Assembly: GCA_003545705.1 (NCBI GenBank)
Contig: QVLQ01000023.1
Coordinates: 1-64,000 of the forward strand
Direction of reading: 5' to 3'
Source: Acidomyces sp. 'richmondensis'
Taxonomy: Eukaryota > Ascomycota > Dothideomycetes > Mycosphaerellales > Teratosphaeriaceae
DNA: 64,000 nt
The notes beneath the pieces were generated by a model that saw only the letters and a program-made list of their open reading frames with translations, was not told the DNA's origin and made no database searches. Of the stretch, positions 1-10,494 are shown in pieces. Both the position numbers and the translations under genes were made by a program. Numbering within the stretch: the stretch's first letter is position 1; each line of letters starts with the position of its first letter.

Positions 1-3000
1 TCTCCTTATATAACCTGCATTCTAGTAGTAGGTGTCTAGGTGGTCTCTTTTCCTTAGGCACCTACATAAGTCATTATCTGTATGACCAAGCTTATTTAAG
101 TATCCTTTAATATATCCATGCCCTAGCTTAAGCTGGAAGAAGGCGCTGTTAACCTGACGGCTTACTCCCCGAGGTCCTAAGGAAGGCTGTAGGGATAACT
201 TCCAATCGTATAGTCGGCTATAGCTTTATCGGGTTGCCCTTAGGATCTGATATCTGTTTGTCTTATATATATCTAGTAATCTTTTCCAATCGGCAACTGC
301 CAATTGTCAAATTAGACGAATAACTAAGGTTCGAGCTTGAGTAGGTGTAGGTGTAGGTATAGTTCTAGGCGGCCAGGATTCACTAAGCTGTCTTTGTCTA
401 TTTAGAGGTCCGCTAGGTTTCGGGGGTTCTGTAGGCTCTCTCCAGGGAGGGTTATAAAAGGGGTCAAGCCGGGTAATATAGTAACAGAGGTCATCTTTAT
501 CCAGATAGTTTAGGTCCTCTATTAGCCTCTGAAGCTGTGTTGGTTTAGAGGATTTGTTAGATGCTCTAATAGCCTTAATCCGAGTCGTAATAGGGTGTTG
601 CTGATGTAGTTGTAGGCAGCGTAAGGCGTATAGGTGTCGGGACCTAGTAAGCCGGATTGAGGGTGGTAGTAGGCTGGCCTCTACTTCACACGGTTGTGAT
701 GGCGCCGTCTTAAAAACTCCTAGGATTTTCTTAGTGGCCGCATTTTGGATAGCCTGTAAGGGCTTAGCTTGTTCTGTTGATCCGTTAGACCATATAGGGG
801 ATCCATAGTCGGCAATACTGATAATACACGCGCGGTATAGTTGCCTTAGAGCTTTAGCGGATAGGCCCCTTCCGGTGTAAGCTAGTCTCTCTAGTCTTAA
901 GAATGCTTGTCTTGCCTGTGATGCTCGTATTCGGATGTGTTCTTTAAAGGTTAAGTAGGGGTCAAACCAGATCCCTAGCCAACGCACTGGTCTTAGCGAT
1001 GGTTGAATAACCTCGTTGTTTGGGAGGGTAATAGGGGTGTCCGATCCTTTCCCTTTTGTGAAGTGTAGGAGTTCAGTTTTCGCTAAGTCAAACTCAATAG
1101 CGTTCTCTTGCCCTAAGGTGTATAGCGTTTGAGTAGCTTGCTCTAACAGTTTGATATTCTTCCTTAGGCTTGAAGAAGCCGCAATAAGGGCTATATCGTC
1201 AATATAGGATATAGGCTTAATTCCATCTAAATGTGGGAATAAGTCCCTTATATAGATGAGGAATAGGATTGGCGATATAGGGCTCCCTTGCGGTATTCCT
1301 GTATTGATTGGCTTTGTATCTTCCGTATTTTCCGTTAAATGATAGTTTGAGCGTCCTCTCGCTTAGGAATGACCGAGTCCACAGTATTAGGGAGGCTGGT
1401 AGTCTTAGCTGGTACATAATCCCTAGAAGTTGTTCCTTAGCTACGTGGTCAAATGCTCCTTTAATATCGAGGAATAGGGTGGAGGTTTTAAGGCCTCTAC
1501 TCTTATTAGCTTGTACTTCGTCCGTTAGTATAAACGCTGCATCTATAGCGGACTTCTTCTTACGGCCCCCTAACTGCGAAGGATGTAGGAGGTCGGTAGT
1601 CTCAGCGAGGTATCCTAACCGCCTCGCGAGGATCCGCTCGCTTACCTTCCCTAGGCAGTTCAGGAGGGAGATAACCCTGTAAGCCTTAGGGATAGAATAG
1701 TCTGGTTTCCCTGGTTTCTTAAGGATAGCCCCGATAGCTTGTTTCCATGCTCTCGGATGTATTCCTATATCTAATAGCGAGCTATAGATATCGTAGAATA
1801 TCTCGGGAATAGCGGCGTATGCCCTCGCAATTATTTCTTGTGTTATTGAGTCTGGCCCTGGTGTCTTGCCTTTAATAGCTGTATTGCTACAAGCATCTTG
1901 AAGTTCTTTAGTTGAGAGCTTAGGCCACTTCCACTTAGGACTAGCTTTATACCTTTTCCACCGTATAGTTATACTAGTCGTAGGGGGATTTGGGAATAGT
2001 GCCGTCCTAAGGGCTTCACACTTGCCGTTGAAGGAATCCTGTCCGCTTATTGTCGGTATTAAGCTGTTTTGGTTATCTTTAGTATAGGACATAGCCTTAT
2101 ATATAGTTGTAGGGTCCTCTCCCTCTAGGAATTTATTCCAGTGGTCCTGTTTAGCTGCTTTAATCGCTTGGAAGTAGGAATTCCTTACGGTCTTATAGGA
2201 TTCTCTATACTGGTTATTCTCAGGGATATCCTCCAGGTGCTTAGAATAGCGCCGAAGGGCTCGGTAAGCCTTATTATACGCCTTTCTAAGGTCTTTTAGT
2301 TTGCTGTTCCACCAGGGCTTTGATCTTAGGCTTATCTTCAGTAAGGGAATACTCTTTGTTGACGCCGTCTGAATAGCCTTAGTAAGGGCCGAAGCTGCTT
2401 TGTCTAGGTGTTCTAATATAGGATGTGCTTTTCCTTCTAGCATTTCTTCAGGCCGTATATTGCTTGTTACTATTGCTGCTCTAAGGTAGGGGCTCTTAGC
2501 AGCTTCCTCTTTAAGGGTTTTATTAAAGAGTATCCAATCCGCCTTTTTAGTGTTGAACCTATTGCCTAGGGACGTCGTATAGAGGCAGTTAGAGTCCTTA
2601 GACCCCCTTATTGTGAAGGTAATCCCTAGATGGTCTGATCCTATATTTGGAGTTGTTTGCCAGTTTATAGTCTCGATCCCTCTTGTAAAGGTAAGGTCTA
2701 GGACGCTCCCTCTCTCTAGATGTGGTCTAAAAAAGGTCTCTTCTCCAATCCTATTAGATAGGTAAAGGTCCTTACTATCTAGCTACTCTTTAAATAGTTG
2801 AGCTCTAGGGCTAGGTCTACCCGTACTAGGTTCCCAAACTGGATGGTGTATATTAAAATCCCCTAGAAGTATAGTGTTCTTAGGTATAGGGAGCTTGTAG
2901 AGTGTTCTGTCTAATGTCCAGATATTATTTACGTCCCTTTCATTATAGATATTTAGTAGGGTTAGCTGGTTCCGCTTTTCCCTAATGTCTATAGACTGAA

Positions 3001-3298
3001 GGTCTGAGTCTCCGAGGTCTTTTTGTGCTAGCTCTAGTCCTAGGTCTCTCCTAAAGTATAAGAGGGTTCGGGGCCTCGTACTCGGGCTCGTAGGACTTGG
3101 TACTATACAGTTATAGCTCGGGTGCGTTATAGAGCGCGCTTTTCTGTAGTCGTTTCCGTTATCGCTAGTTGTTATCCAGGGCTCTTGAACTGCTATAAGG
3201 TCTATATCCAGATCTCTAGCGTATTCTAGAGCCCCTTCCGTTGCTAAGGAGCTCCGGTTCACGTTTATTTGAAGGATTTTAAGATTCCTTTCTAACAT
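1..3298 (-). pseudogene. LINE ORF2, endonuclease plus reverse transcriptase (broken, partial)
   Basis: ORF2 starts at the ATG at 3298 (ILQINVN and VQEPW are typical of the endonuclease/exonuclease/phosphatase fold) and continues into reverse transcriptase and a zinc-knuckle tail beyond the window. It is broken by a TAG near 2783 (TGG in the related reading), an extra A in an A-run near 1330 inside the reverse-transcriptase domain, and indels near 307 and further left. Compared with the copy at 14967-18431 the frame can be followed from piece to piece (2443 to about 1330, then about 1330 to 307). The breaks below 1.4 kb are single-base homopolymer indels rather than RIP changes. No RNase H motif is visible after reverse transcriptase. 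Confidence 0.8.
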
Positions 3299-4697
3299 TT
3301 CTGATAGTTAGGTAGGTCTCGCAGTCCTTAGAGTCCGCCGTATGTTTGCCGCCACAGTTGAAGCACCTAGCCTTTATATGTTGGCATAGCTCGGTTGATT
3401 CACAGGCTCCGCATTTATGTTGTTTTGAGCTATGTTCCTCGGCGCATAGACGGCATTTAAATGCCTTACGGCATTTAATGTCCCTATGCCCGAAGCCTAG
3501 GCACCTAGAACATTGCGAGGTTCTAGGGGTCCGTAGCATCTTCTCAGCTTTAAGGCGGAGACCGGCAATTGATATACCATGTCGTATAACGGTGTTAGCC
3601 TCTTTTTCGGATTTAAAGGCTGCTATAACTGTGCCTGCTCGTTGATTTTGCCGGCGTTCCTTAGATGTAAGCCAATAGGGAACCCCTACTGGCTCTAGGC
3701 CCTGGTTGAATGTCTTGATCTCGTCTACAATGAGGTCCATTCCTCCTTCAGTATTGAACACTGAGGTAGGGGCTCCGTGTATTAGCACTTTATGCCAGTT
3801 AGTGTTAGCTATAGCACTATCGGCTATTAGAACACTCTGCCACTTGTTAAAGCTTGCTAGCACCCTACTGGCCGGGTACTCGTGTGTGAGGGTGAGGATA
3901 AGGTTTGGCTTCTCCTTATTTAGGGTCCAGCGGATAGAGGCAACTGCCGGTCCTCCTATTGCCTTATTTACCCTGTTCCTTAGGTTGAAGAAGTCAGCGC
4001 CTATATCTTTACTAGCTTCCCCTTTTAGGGAGACTACAATTGACTCAGTTTTTAACGTCTCCTTAGGGCTTGTTCTCTTGGCTTGGGATTGGTTGCTCCT
4101 CCCTGCCTGTTGTATTACCGGATTGGTACCTAGCTTAGCTCCATCCTTAACTGCGTCAGCGTATGTAGCTGTTTGGGTACGGATAGCGCTAGTAGCTGCC
4201 TTAGCAACTGCCGTAAGTTCGCTTGCTCTACTAGCAATGAGCTTAGTACTAGAGAGTACTGTGCCTTGCTCCGTATATTCCCTGAAGATATGTACGAGGT
4301 CAAGGAGATTAGTCTGTTCTTGGCGATTTTTAGTAAGGCTTGCTGCCTTAACAATGAGGTCTCTAGCCTTATAAATAAGGCTTGATACCTCTTTTTCTTT
4401 CTCTCTGTTGATTTCCTCCTCTTTCTCTCCCTCCTTTTCCTCCTCCTCCTCCTCTTCCTCACTACCTTGCTCCTCTTCCTCTGAACTGTCTTCTTTGTTT
4501 TGTTTAGCTTGTAACAGGGTCTTTTTGCTTAGTAAAGGTATTGCCGGTATCAGTTGACGTCTTGCTGCATTAGCGCGGGGGCGCTGTGGGGTTTCAATAG
4601 GCCTTTTACAGCCTATGATTCTTTTAGGAGTGGTAGGTCCCTCGCTGTCAATCTCCATTTCCATTCTTGTACCTCTCTGGCTGTTAGGTGAGGTCAT
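3279..4697 (-). CDS. LINE ORF1, gag-like RNA-binding protein (open)
   Basis: ORF1 of the LINE: a nucleic-acid-binding chaperone expected to coat the element RNA. The first ATG is at 4697 (the open frame extends upstream without another ATG), giving 472 residues without interruption. Visible parts in order: a strongly acidic Glu-rich stretch near residues 80-100, a central region, and three cysteine-histidine knuckles near the C-terminus (CSRCLGFGHRDIKC, CRLCAEEHSSKQHKC, CFNCGGKHTADSKDC). The stop overlaps the ORF2 start by 20 nt (ORF2 ATG at 3298), as is common in I/Tad-type elements. This is the only ORF1 in the window without a stop; the copy at 13.5 kb has one TAA and the copy at 55.9 kb is cut off. 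Confidence 0.85.
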   Translation of the reverse strand: MTSPNSQRGTRMEMEIDSEGPTTPKRIIGCKRPIETPQRPRANAARRQLIPAIPLLSKKTLLQAKQNKEDSSEEEEQGSEEEEEEEEKEGEKEEEINREKEKEVSSLIYKARDLIVKAASLTKNRQEQTNLLDLVHIFREYTEQGTVLSSTKLIASRASELTAVAKAATSAIRTQTATYADAVKDGAKLGTNPVIQQAGRSNQSQAKRTSPKETLKTESIVVSLKGEASKDIGADFFNLRNRVNKAIGGPAVASIRWTLNKEKPNLILTLTHEYPASRVLASFNKWQSVLIADSAIANTNWHKVLIHGAPTSVFNTEGGMDLIVDEIKTFNQGLEPVGVPYWLTSKERRQNQRAGTVIAAFKSEKEANTVIRHGISIAGLRLKAEKMLRTPRTSQCSRCLGFGHRDIKCRKAFKCRLCAEEHSSKQHKCGACESTELCQHIKARCFNCGGKHTADSKDCETYLTIRNVRKES

Positions 4698-4925
4698 ATT
4701 TGGTGCCTTAGGCCCTAAGGGTCTAGTACTCAAATTTCAGGGTCCAAGGCTTGGCAACACCTCAAAAATTTTTGTCTGGTTTCTGGTGAGATGGAGCTGT
4801 CAAAAGCTCGATGGATAACACCGGCGGCGCGCCGTGCGCTTGGCGCGTAGGTGTACGTCGCGAGCGCTTGAATTTGGTGTAATCAGCTTCGAATTTCGTC
4901 CGGTTTTGGTCGAGATGTGGGTGCG

Positions 4926-6436
4926 TATAAGAAGTATAGGTTCTTTGCTATAGAAGTTAAATTCCTTAGCTTTATTATAAGCACCGAAGGCGTAGCGATA
5001 GATAAGTGTAGGATAGCTACAATAGAAGAGTAGCCTACGCCTACTTCTGTACAGGAAGTACAGACCTTCTTAAGATTTGCGAACTTCTACCGCCGCTTTA
5101 TCCGATTTTACTTAAAGATAGTCCACGCTCTAACGAGCCTAACTAAGGGTAATAAGAAAGGGAAGCAACCAGTCCCTATTAATTAGGGCGACGCTCAAGA
5201 GCAGGCGTTTCGCAAGATCAAAGCAGCTTTTACAGAGGCTCCTATCTTACGACACTATTAGCTAAACGCAAGGCTGCGCCTAGAAACTAACGCTTCGCAG
5301 TTTGCTATTTCAGCAATTGTGTCTCAGCTACTAGACGAAGGCGGGCAACCTACGCGGTAGTACCCTATTGCATTTTGGTTAAGAAAGTTGATACTAGCAG
5401 AAGTAAACTACGAAACGTACGATTAAGAGCTACTAGCTATTATAGAAGGGTTTAAGCAGTTTCGCTATTACCTTAAAGGCGCCTAATATACGATATAAGT
5501 GCTTACTAATTACAACAACCTACGTAGATTTATAGGAGTAAAGCAGTTAAATAGTTGCTAAGCTTAGTAGGCGACCTACTTAGCAGTATTTGACTTCGTT
5601 ATTAAATACTGCGCTAGGAGTACAAACCCGGCAGATAGCCTATTACGGCGACCGGATTACGAAGGCGCTACGCAGGCAGCGAGCCAGCTACTCCCAACCT
5701 TGTAGGCTAAGCTAGCGGTATAGGGTGCTGATAAAGAGCTGGTACCGCTAGTGAAGAGAGTGCGCGTAATATAGAATATACGTGCGGATCCTCTTAACGC
5801 AAGACAATCACAGCCGGTACTAATAATTAGGGCTTTATATAATACGCTAATAAGATATAAAGATCTATTCTAATCGCGACTAGATGAAGACCTAGTATAT
5901 ATAATTAGGCGATTGCAGCAACAAGATGACGAACTCGCTATACTGCAGCAAAATGCACAAAATGTAGGCGAAGTATAGGTGTAGAAAGAAGATAGTAACT
6001 TATAGTTTTATAAAGATACGGTATACGTACTAAACGACAGCGCCTTATAGGCGCAACTTATATGAATCCACTATAACGACGAGCTAGTAGGCTATTTTAG
6101 CCGAGATAAGACGGAAGCCCTACTACGGCGGAAGTACTAGTAGCTAACGCTGGCTAAAGATACGGCTGAATACGTTAAGACCTACTCAGTATACTAAGTG
6201 ATAAAGACGAGGCGCTATCGTCTATATAGCGAAGCGTAGGCGCTTCCTATACTAAACCGCCCTTAGTAGGAAATTACGATAGATTTTATTATAGATCTAC
6301 TGCTAAGCAATATAAAGGGACAAGCAGTGGATACAATACTGGTTATTATAGATCGATATTCAAAGATGAGCAGATATATTGCGACAACTAAGCGCTCTAC
6401 AAGCGTAGACCTTGCGAATATACTATAGGATGAAGT
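4926..6436 (+). pseudogene. Ty3 A2 pol remnant: reverse transcriptase, RNase H, integrase N-part
   Basis: Aligned by eye to A1, this encodes the end of the reverse-transcriptase fingers/palm (a region matching SFIISTEGVAMDKRRVATIE in A1), RNase H (about 5270-5640) and the start of integrase (about 6060-6436). It is riddled with TAG/TAA from CAG, CAA and TGG. No product is expected. It is interrupted at 6437-6450 by the target-site duplication of the inserted LINE piece. Confidence 0.75.
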
Positions 6437-6450
6437 AATCCGTTACTATA

Positions 6451-7292
6451 TGATTGATTGATTATTCCATTTAACGTCCTATAGAAGTCTATGACTATGA
6501 AAGACGGCTCCTTCTAGAGCAGTTTGTTTATATTTTTCCCATTTTATAACGCCAAATGTAGATAAGGAAATTGTGGGGCTTAAGAGCCCTAGGGGCGCGG
6601 AGCGCAATCAACCTGTATCCTCCTCTTCTTCCCTAGGTAGCCTACTGAGGTGCCAACCCCTAGTAGCTATCCTAGTTGCGTCTATAAAGTGACGCGTAAG
6701 CTTTCCGCCTTTACTAGTATGTAGTAGTAGGGGAAGTGTTAGCGGTTTAACGTTAAGAGCGTCAAACTCCTTCCGCTCCTCCTTATATAACCTGCATTCT
6801 AGTAGTAGGTGTCTAGGTGTCTCTTTCCTTAGGCACCTACATAAGTCATTATCTGTATGACCAAGCTTATTTAAGTATCCTTTAATATATCCATGCCCTA
6901 GCTTAAGCTGGAAGAAGGCGCTGTTAACCTGACGGCTTACTCCCCGAGGTCCTAAGGAAGGCTGTAGGGATAACTTCCAATCGTATAGTCGGCTATAGCT
7001 TAGCGGGTTGCCCTTAGGATCTGATATCTGTTTTGTCTTATATATATCTAGTAATCTTTTCCAATCGGCAACTGCCCAATTGTCAATTAGACGAATAACT
7101 AAGGTTCGAGCTTGAGTAGGTGTAGGTGTAGGTATAGTTCTAGGCGGCCAGGATTCACTAAGCTGTCTTTGTCTATTTAGAGGTCCGCTAGGTTTCGGGG
7201 GTTCTGTAGGCTCTCTCCAGGGAGGATTATAAAAGGGGTCAAGCCGGGTAATATAGTAACAGAGGTCATCTTTATCCAGATAGTTTAGGTCC
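6451..7292 (-). mobile_element. 5'-truncated LINE insertion in A2, with 14-bp target duplication
   Basis: An 842-bp 3' piece of the LINE on the minus strand. The target duplication AATCCGTTACTATA is at 6437-6450 and 7293-7306. The 3' end carries the family's tail of AATC repeats (read as TGATTGATTGATT on the plus strand). Truncation from the 5' end is the usual product of target-primed reverse transcription. The sequence has almost no RIP changes although the host A2 is heavily mutated, so it arrived after A2 was mutated. Confidence 0.93.
6608..7292 (-). pseudogene. LINE ORF2 C-terminal fragment with zinc knuckle
   Basis: The last about 228 codons of ORF2, open to the natural stop at 6608. 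It contains a proline-rich stretch and the C-terminal CCHC-type knuckle (CRCLRKETPRHLLLEC). It lacks endonuclease and reverse transcriptase, so it cannot act alone. The open frame runs at its 5' end into the target duplication and has no authentic start there. Confidence 0.85.
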
Positions 7293-7306
7293 AATCCGTT
7301 ACTATA

Positions 7307-8130
7307 GAGTTCCGGATGGAATTGTTACCGATCGAGGCTTAATCTTTACGAGCTAATACTGGAGCGACTTCGCATATAAAGCGCGTATTAATTACCGGCT
7401 AAGTACGGCCTTCTACCTATAGACTAATAGGCAAACCGAACGGATAAACTAAACCCTAGAACAGTACCTACGCTACTACTATAGCGAAAATCAAGAAGAG
7501 TAGCCTTCCTTACTAACTCAGGCTGAGTTTGCCGCTAATAATAGCGTGCACTATACGCTGCGTATAAGCCCCTTCAGCGTAGTATATAGCTGGAACCCGG
7601 AAATCTATAAAGCCCCGACTCGGGACGAGTCGCGGGAAGGGAGAGTGCCAGCTGCAGCGGAAGCCGCAAAGCGCTTGCGAGAAGCAGATTAGACGCTGAG
7701 GAGCCGCTAGCAACACGCAATGGAGATATAGCTCAGAGCGCAGAACTCCCGCCAAAGGCTACAGAGCTATAAGGTAGGCGACAAGGTGCTATTGTCTTTA
7801 AAGAACCTAAGACTGCTAGGCCTAAAGAAGAAGATAGGTCCAAAGTTTATAGGACCGTTCCGTATTAGGGACGCCGTCGGCTTATAAGCGTACCGACTCG
7901 CGCTTCTAGCTTCATACAGCATCTATAATGTCTTCTACGTGTCCTTGCTAGAGCCGTAGCAACAGCGAGCAGGAGAGGAGCCTACGGAGCCCATACCTCT
8001 CGTAGAGGACAACGGTGAATAGACAGTAAAGGCCATTGTAGACTCAAAACGGAAGGCTAGGAAACAGTAGTACCTAGTACAGTAGGAAGGCTAGCCGGAA
8101 GAGTACACCTCTTAGGAACCGGAAGAGAAC
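7307..8130 (+). pseudogene. Ty3 A2 pol remnant: integrase C-part and chromodomain
   Basis: Continuation of A2 integrase after the LINE insertion: the region of the second catalytic Asp and the TDGQTE-like catalytic Glu (about 7310-7450), the integrase C-terminal fold, and a chromodomain remnant (about 8020-8120, equivalent to QWYLVQWEGWPEEYTS in A1). Many TAG codons stand where A1 has CAG or TGG. Not functional. Confidence 0.7.
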
Positions 8131-8329
8131 TGCGCGTATACGAGGAACGCGATACTCGAATATAAGGCGCAGAAGGATAGCGGAGCAAGGAAAAGGAGCA
8201 ATAGGAGGCGGAAGCGGTCAGGGAGGTGAAAACAGTCAGGTAACCAGATAGGCGTATGCACGCCGCGCTAGAGGCGCAAGAAGCCATCTATCTCAAAGAT
8301 AAAAAAGAAAATGCTTGCTATCCTACGCC

Positions 8330-9290
8330 GCATTAATACAGCGCAGGCGCAGCGCATAATCCTCACCATCTCCGCATAATCTCATTCCTCTATCTCCTGT
8401 GGATCCTTACCTAGAACCTTATCTGTATTATTATCATCATTACTACTATCAGCCTCGTCCTCCTCCTCTTACTGCTGCAGCTGCAGTAACAATTCCTTGC
8501 CCTTCTAAGGCGCCTCCTCGACGTTTAGAGCGTCGGGGCCTAGAATGCTATCAATAGCCTCTGCATTGTCGCCGGCAATCCGCATAAGCTACGCATACTA
8601 TTAGTATAGAAAGCAACGGAGAGGCGTAGTAAAAACGGAGAGGAAGCTTACCTCCTTACCTACGGCTACTAAAGCAAGGATACTACAACGGAGCGATTAT
8701 AGCTTTAATAGCTACGCCTCTTCGAAGGCACTACTACTCGCACTTATAGCGCTAGCGAACGACTTATAAGGTATATAGCGATCGCTAATTACCTTACTAC
8801 GGTTGCGATCTAGCTAGTCTAGGGCAGCAACTAGAGAATTACAAGCATCCGAGAATTTCTGCTACTGCTCTTACTACTCCGCAGTGTTACTGGAGCGCAC
8901 TGCGGCAATATGCGCGTCGCGTGCAGCTACTACAGTACGTAACTGAGGGTAGAGTACTTGCTCCACTTTAACGTACTTATACCGCGATCTAGCGTAGACT
9001 GTATACTTCCTTGCTAATATACCAAACTACCCGTCGTAGGGCCAGACTATATATATACGGTTAGCAAGCATCTCGAAGGTAAGGCGTAAGAACGGCGCTC
9101 GCGATACAATAAGCACTTACTAGTGATGTCTACCTTAAGACGACGAATATAACGATTATAGTATAGTAACTGTAGCGTATAGCCGAACGAACGGCTAGGT
9201 ATAGTAGGCGTAGTAGCTATATTACGCCGCGAAGGGACCGGGAAGAGTATGTGACGAGAGTGCGACAAGAGTGCGCAAAGCAAGTGTTTT
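8330..9290 (-). pseudogene. Antisense ORF remnant of family A (A2 copy)
   Basis: Between the chromodomain and the 3' LTR, the strand opposite to pol carries the degraded counterpart of the frame described in A1 at 44680-45348: an acidic tail, coiled-coil region and cysteine cluster. RIP has introduced TAG stops. The candidate intron is still recognisable near 8615-8670 in reverse orientation, with the acceptor CAG changed to TAG. Confidence 0.5.
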
Positions 9291-9508
9291 AAGTGCGCGA
9301 TATAGCGGAAATACGTATAGGAAAATAAACAAACCTATAATATATATATCGCGTAGGGAAGGAGCAACTAACGCATATGCGCACCGCCGGTTAGACACCT
9401 CCCTATTACAAGGAACTACTGACCACCCTATACGTGTAGGAATGCAGTCCTACTAATTCATATAGTTACGAAGGAACTGGGGACAGTTCTATAAGAAGGG
9501 GAGGCAGT

Positions 9509-9710
9509 TGTTATAGGAGGTGTTGTAGGACCCTTGTAGATAGTCCCCAAAAGGAGATCACGTACGCCGGTCTCGGTGGCTTGGCGCACTGATTACTCTT
9601 TCGCAGCGCATACGACTCACAAAAAGCAGTAATCAGTTCTACCTCGTACTGACTGTTTAGTCGGGGACCTGTACACGCTGCGAGATACCTGGTTGAGGTA
9701 TCCTGTATCA
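9509..9710 (+). repeat. 3' LTR of Ty3 A2
   Basis: A 202-bp LTR, TGTTATAGGAGG...CCTGTATCA, preceded by the polypurine tract AAGAAGGGGAGGCAGT. It matches both A1 LTRs in reverse orientation with RIP-type transitions. It ends directly against a LINE fragment at 9711, so A2 had inserted into a LINE copy. No 5' LTR partner is in the window, so the target duplication cannot be tested. Confidence 0.88.
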
Positions 9711-10101
9711 GGCATTTAATGTCCCTGTGCCCAAAGCCAAGGCACCTAGAACACTGCGAGGTTCTGGGGGTCCGTAGCATCTTCTCGGCTCTAAGGCGAA
9801 GACCGGCGATTGATATACTATGTCGCACTACGGTATTAGCCTCTCTTTCGGTTTTAAAAGCTACTACAACTGTGCCTGCTCGTTGGTTTTGTCGGCGTTC
9901 CTTAGATGTAAGCCAATAGGGAACCCCTACCGGCTCAAGACCTTGGTTGAAGGTCTTAATCTCGTCAACAATAAGGTCCATTCCTCCTTCAGTATTGAAC
10001 ACTAAGGTAGGGGCTCTATATATTAAAACTTTATACCAGCTAGTATTAACAATGGCAGTATCAGCCATTAGAATGCTCTGCCACTTGTTGAAGCTTGCTA
10101 G
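9711..10101 (-). mobile_element. LINE fragment (middle of ORF1)
   Basis: Minus-strand ORF1 fragment covering the region with GVPYWLTSKERRQNQRAGT through the first zinc knuckle CSRCLGFGHRDIKC. It carries its own scattered substitutions and is cut on the left by the A2 LTR and on the right by the LTR-like repeat at 10102. Not coding on its own. Confidence 0.85.
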
Positions 10102-10494
10102 TGTCGTGGAGTCGGACGGCCTGAGTGTCCTTCGTCCCGGCGAGAGCGCTCCCAAAAGGAGAGGAGAGAGTAACGACAACCAGGATCGCGATGAGGACTG
10201 GTGGGCCTAGCAGGTTCGCATAGTGTAGAAGGGAAATGGGGCCGTGGTTGCCCTCTGTCTGTCTGTCTGTCTGTCTGTCTAATGATCTTTCCGTCTTGTG
10301 TGCTAGTCTGCTTTCATGTCTGTCTTCTGCTTTCCTCTGTGTGTATATCTCGGTACACATATGTGTCTACCCTTGTCTCGCCCCCCCCTATCTCGAGTCA
10401 TGTTAGATTATACATTCTGCGACCCCTGTCAGGCATCATCTCCACCTAACACCAGGGCATGCGCCCGCCCTGCGTTAGGCCAAACCCCACTACA
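10102..10494. repeat. LTR-like dispersed repeat, subfamily 1
   Basis: Starts TGTCGTGGAGTCGG and ends CCCCACTACA; TG...CA ends and size (393 bp) suggest a solo LTR. It contains a (CTGT)n tract near 10257-10280 and C-rich stretches. A close second copy is at 32252-32657. Its first 8 bp are the inverse of the last 8 bp of the related copy at 33481-33880. No target duplication is visible, so the borders may have been rearranged. Confidence 0.7.

Larger units (their letters stand above)
1..4925 (-). mobile_element. LINE (Tad/I-like non-LTR retrotransposon), copy 1
   Basis: Non-LTR retrotransposon on the minus strand with a gag-like ORF1 and an endonuclease/reverse-transcriptase ORF2. Its 5' end is near 4925, where the sequence shared with the LINE copies at 13.3 kb and 55.65 kb stops; its 3' end lies beyond the left edge. 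It abuts Ty3 copy A2 at 4926 inside the A2 reverse-transcriptase region, so it inserted into A2. Few RIP-type changes are present, so it is young. The first 1.3 kb holds several one-base insertions or deletions in homopolymers relative to the other copies. Confidence 0.9.
4926..9710 (+). mobile_element. Ty3/gypsy family A, copy A2 (RIP-mutated, 5' part missing)
   Basis: Plus-strand LTR retrotransposon related to the better-preserved A1 (44020-50745). It begins inside reverse transcriptase where LINE copy 1 interrupts it, runs through RNase H and integrase, is interrupted by a LINE piece at 6451-7292, then continues with integrase C-terminus, chromodomain, an antisense-ORF region and the 3' LTR (9509-9710). 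Relative to A1 nearly all differences are C-to-T or G-to-A in CpA/TpG context, and TAG stops are everywhere. No open pol frame survives. The part upstream of reverse transcriptase should lie beyond the left window edge. Confidence 0.85.

Noticed and set aside
3706..4374. Long plus-strand frame of 222 codons opposite LINE ORF1
   Set aside because: It is the shadow of ORF1: hydrophobic and low-complexity, produced by the opposite strand of a Glu/Ala/Thr-rich coding region; the same shadow appears opposite the other LINE copies.
9511..10179. 222-codon minus-strand frame spanning an LTR and a LINE fragment
   Set aside because: It fuses the LTR-like repeat, LINE ORF1 and the A2 LTR across two insertion junctions, so it is a chance open frame.
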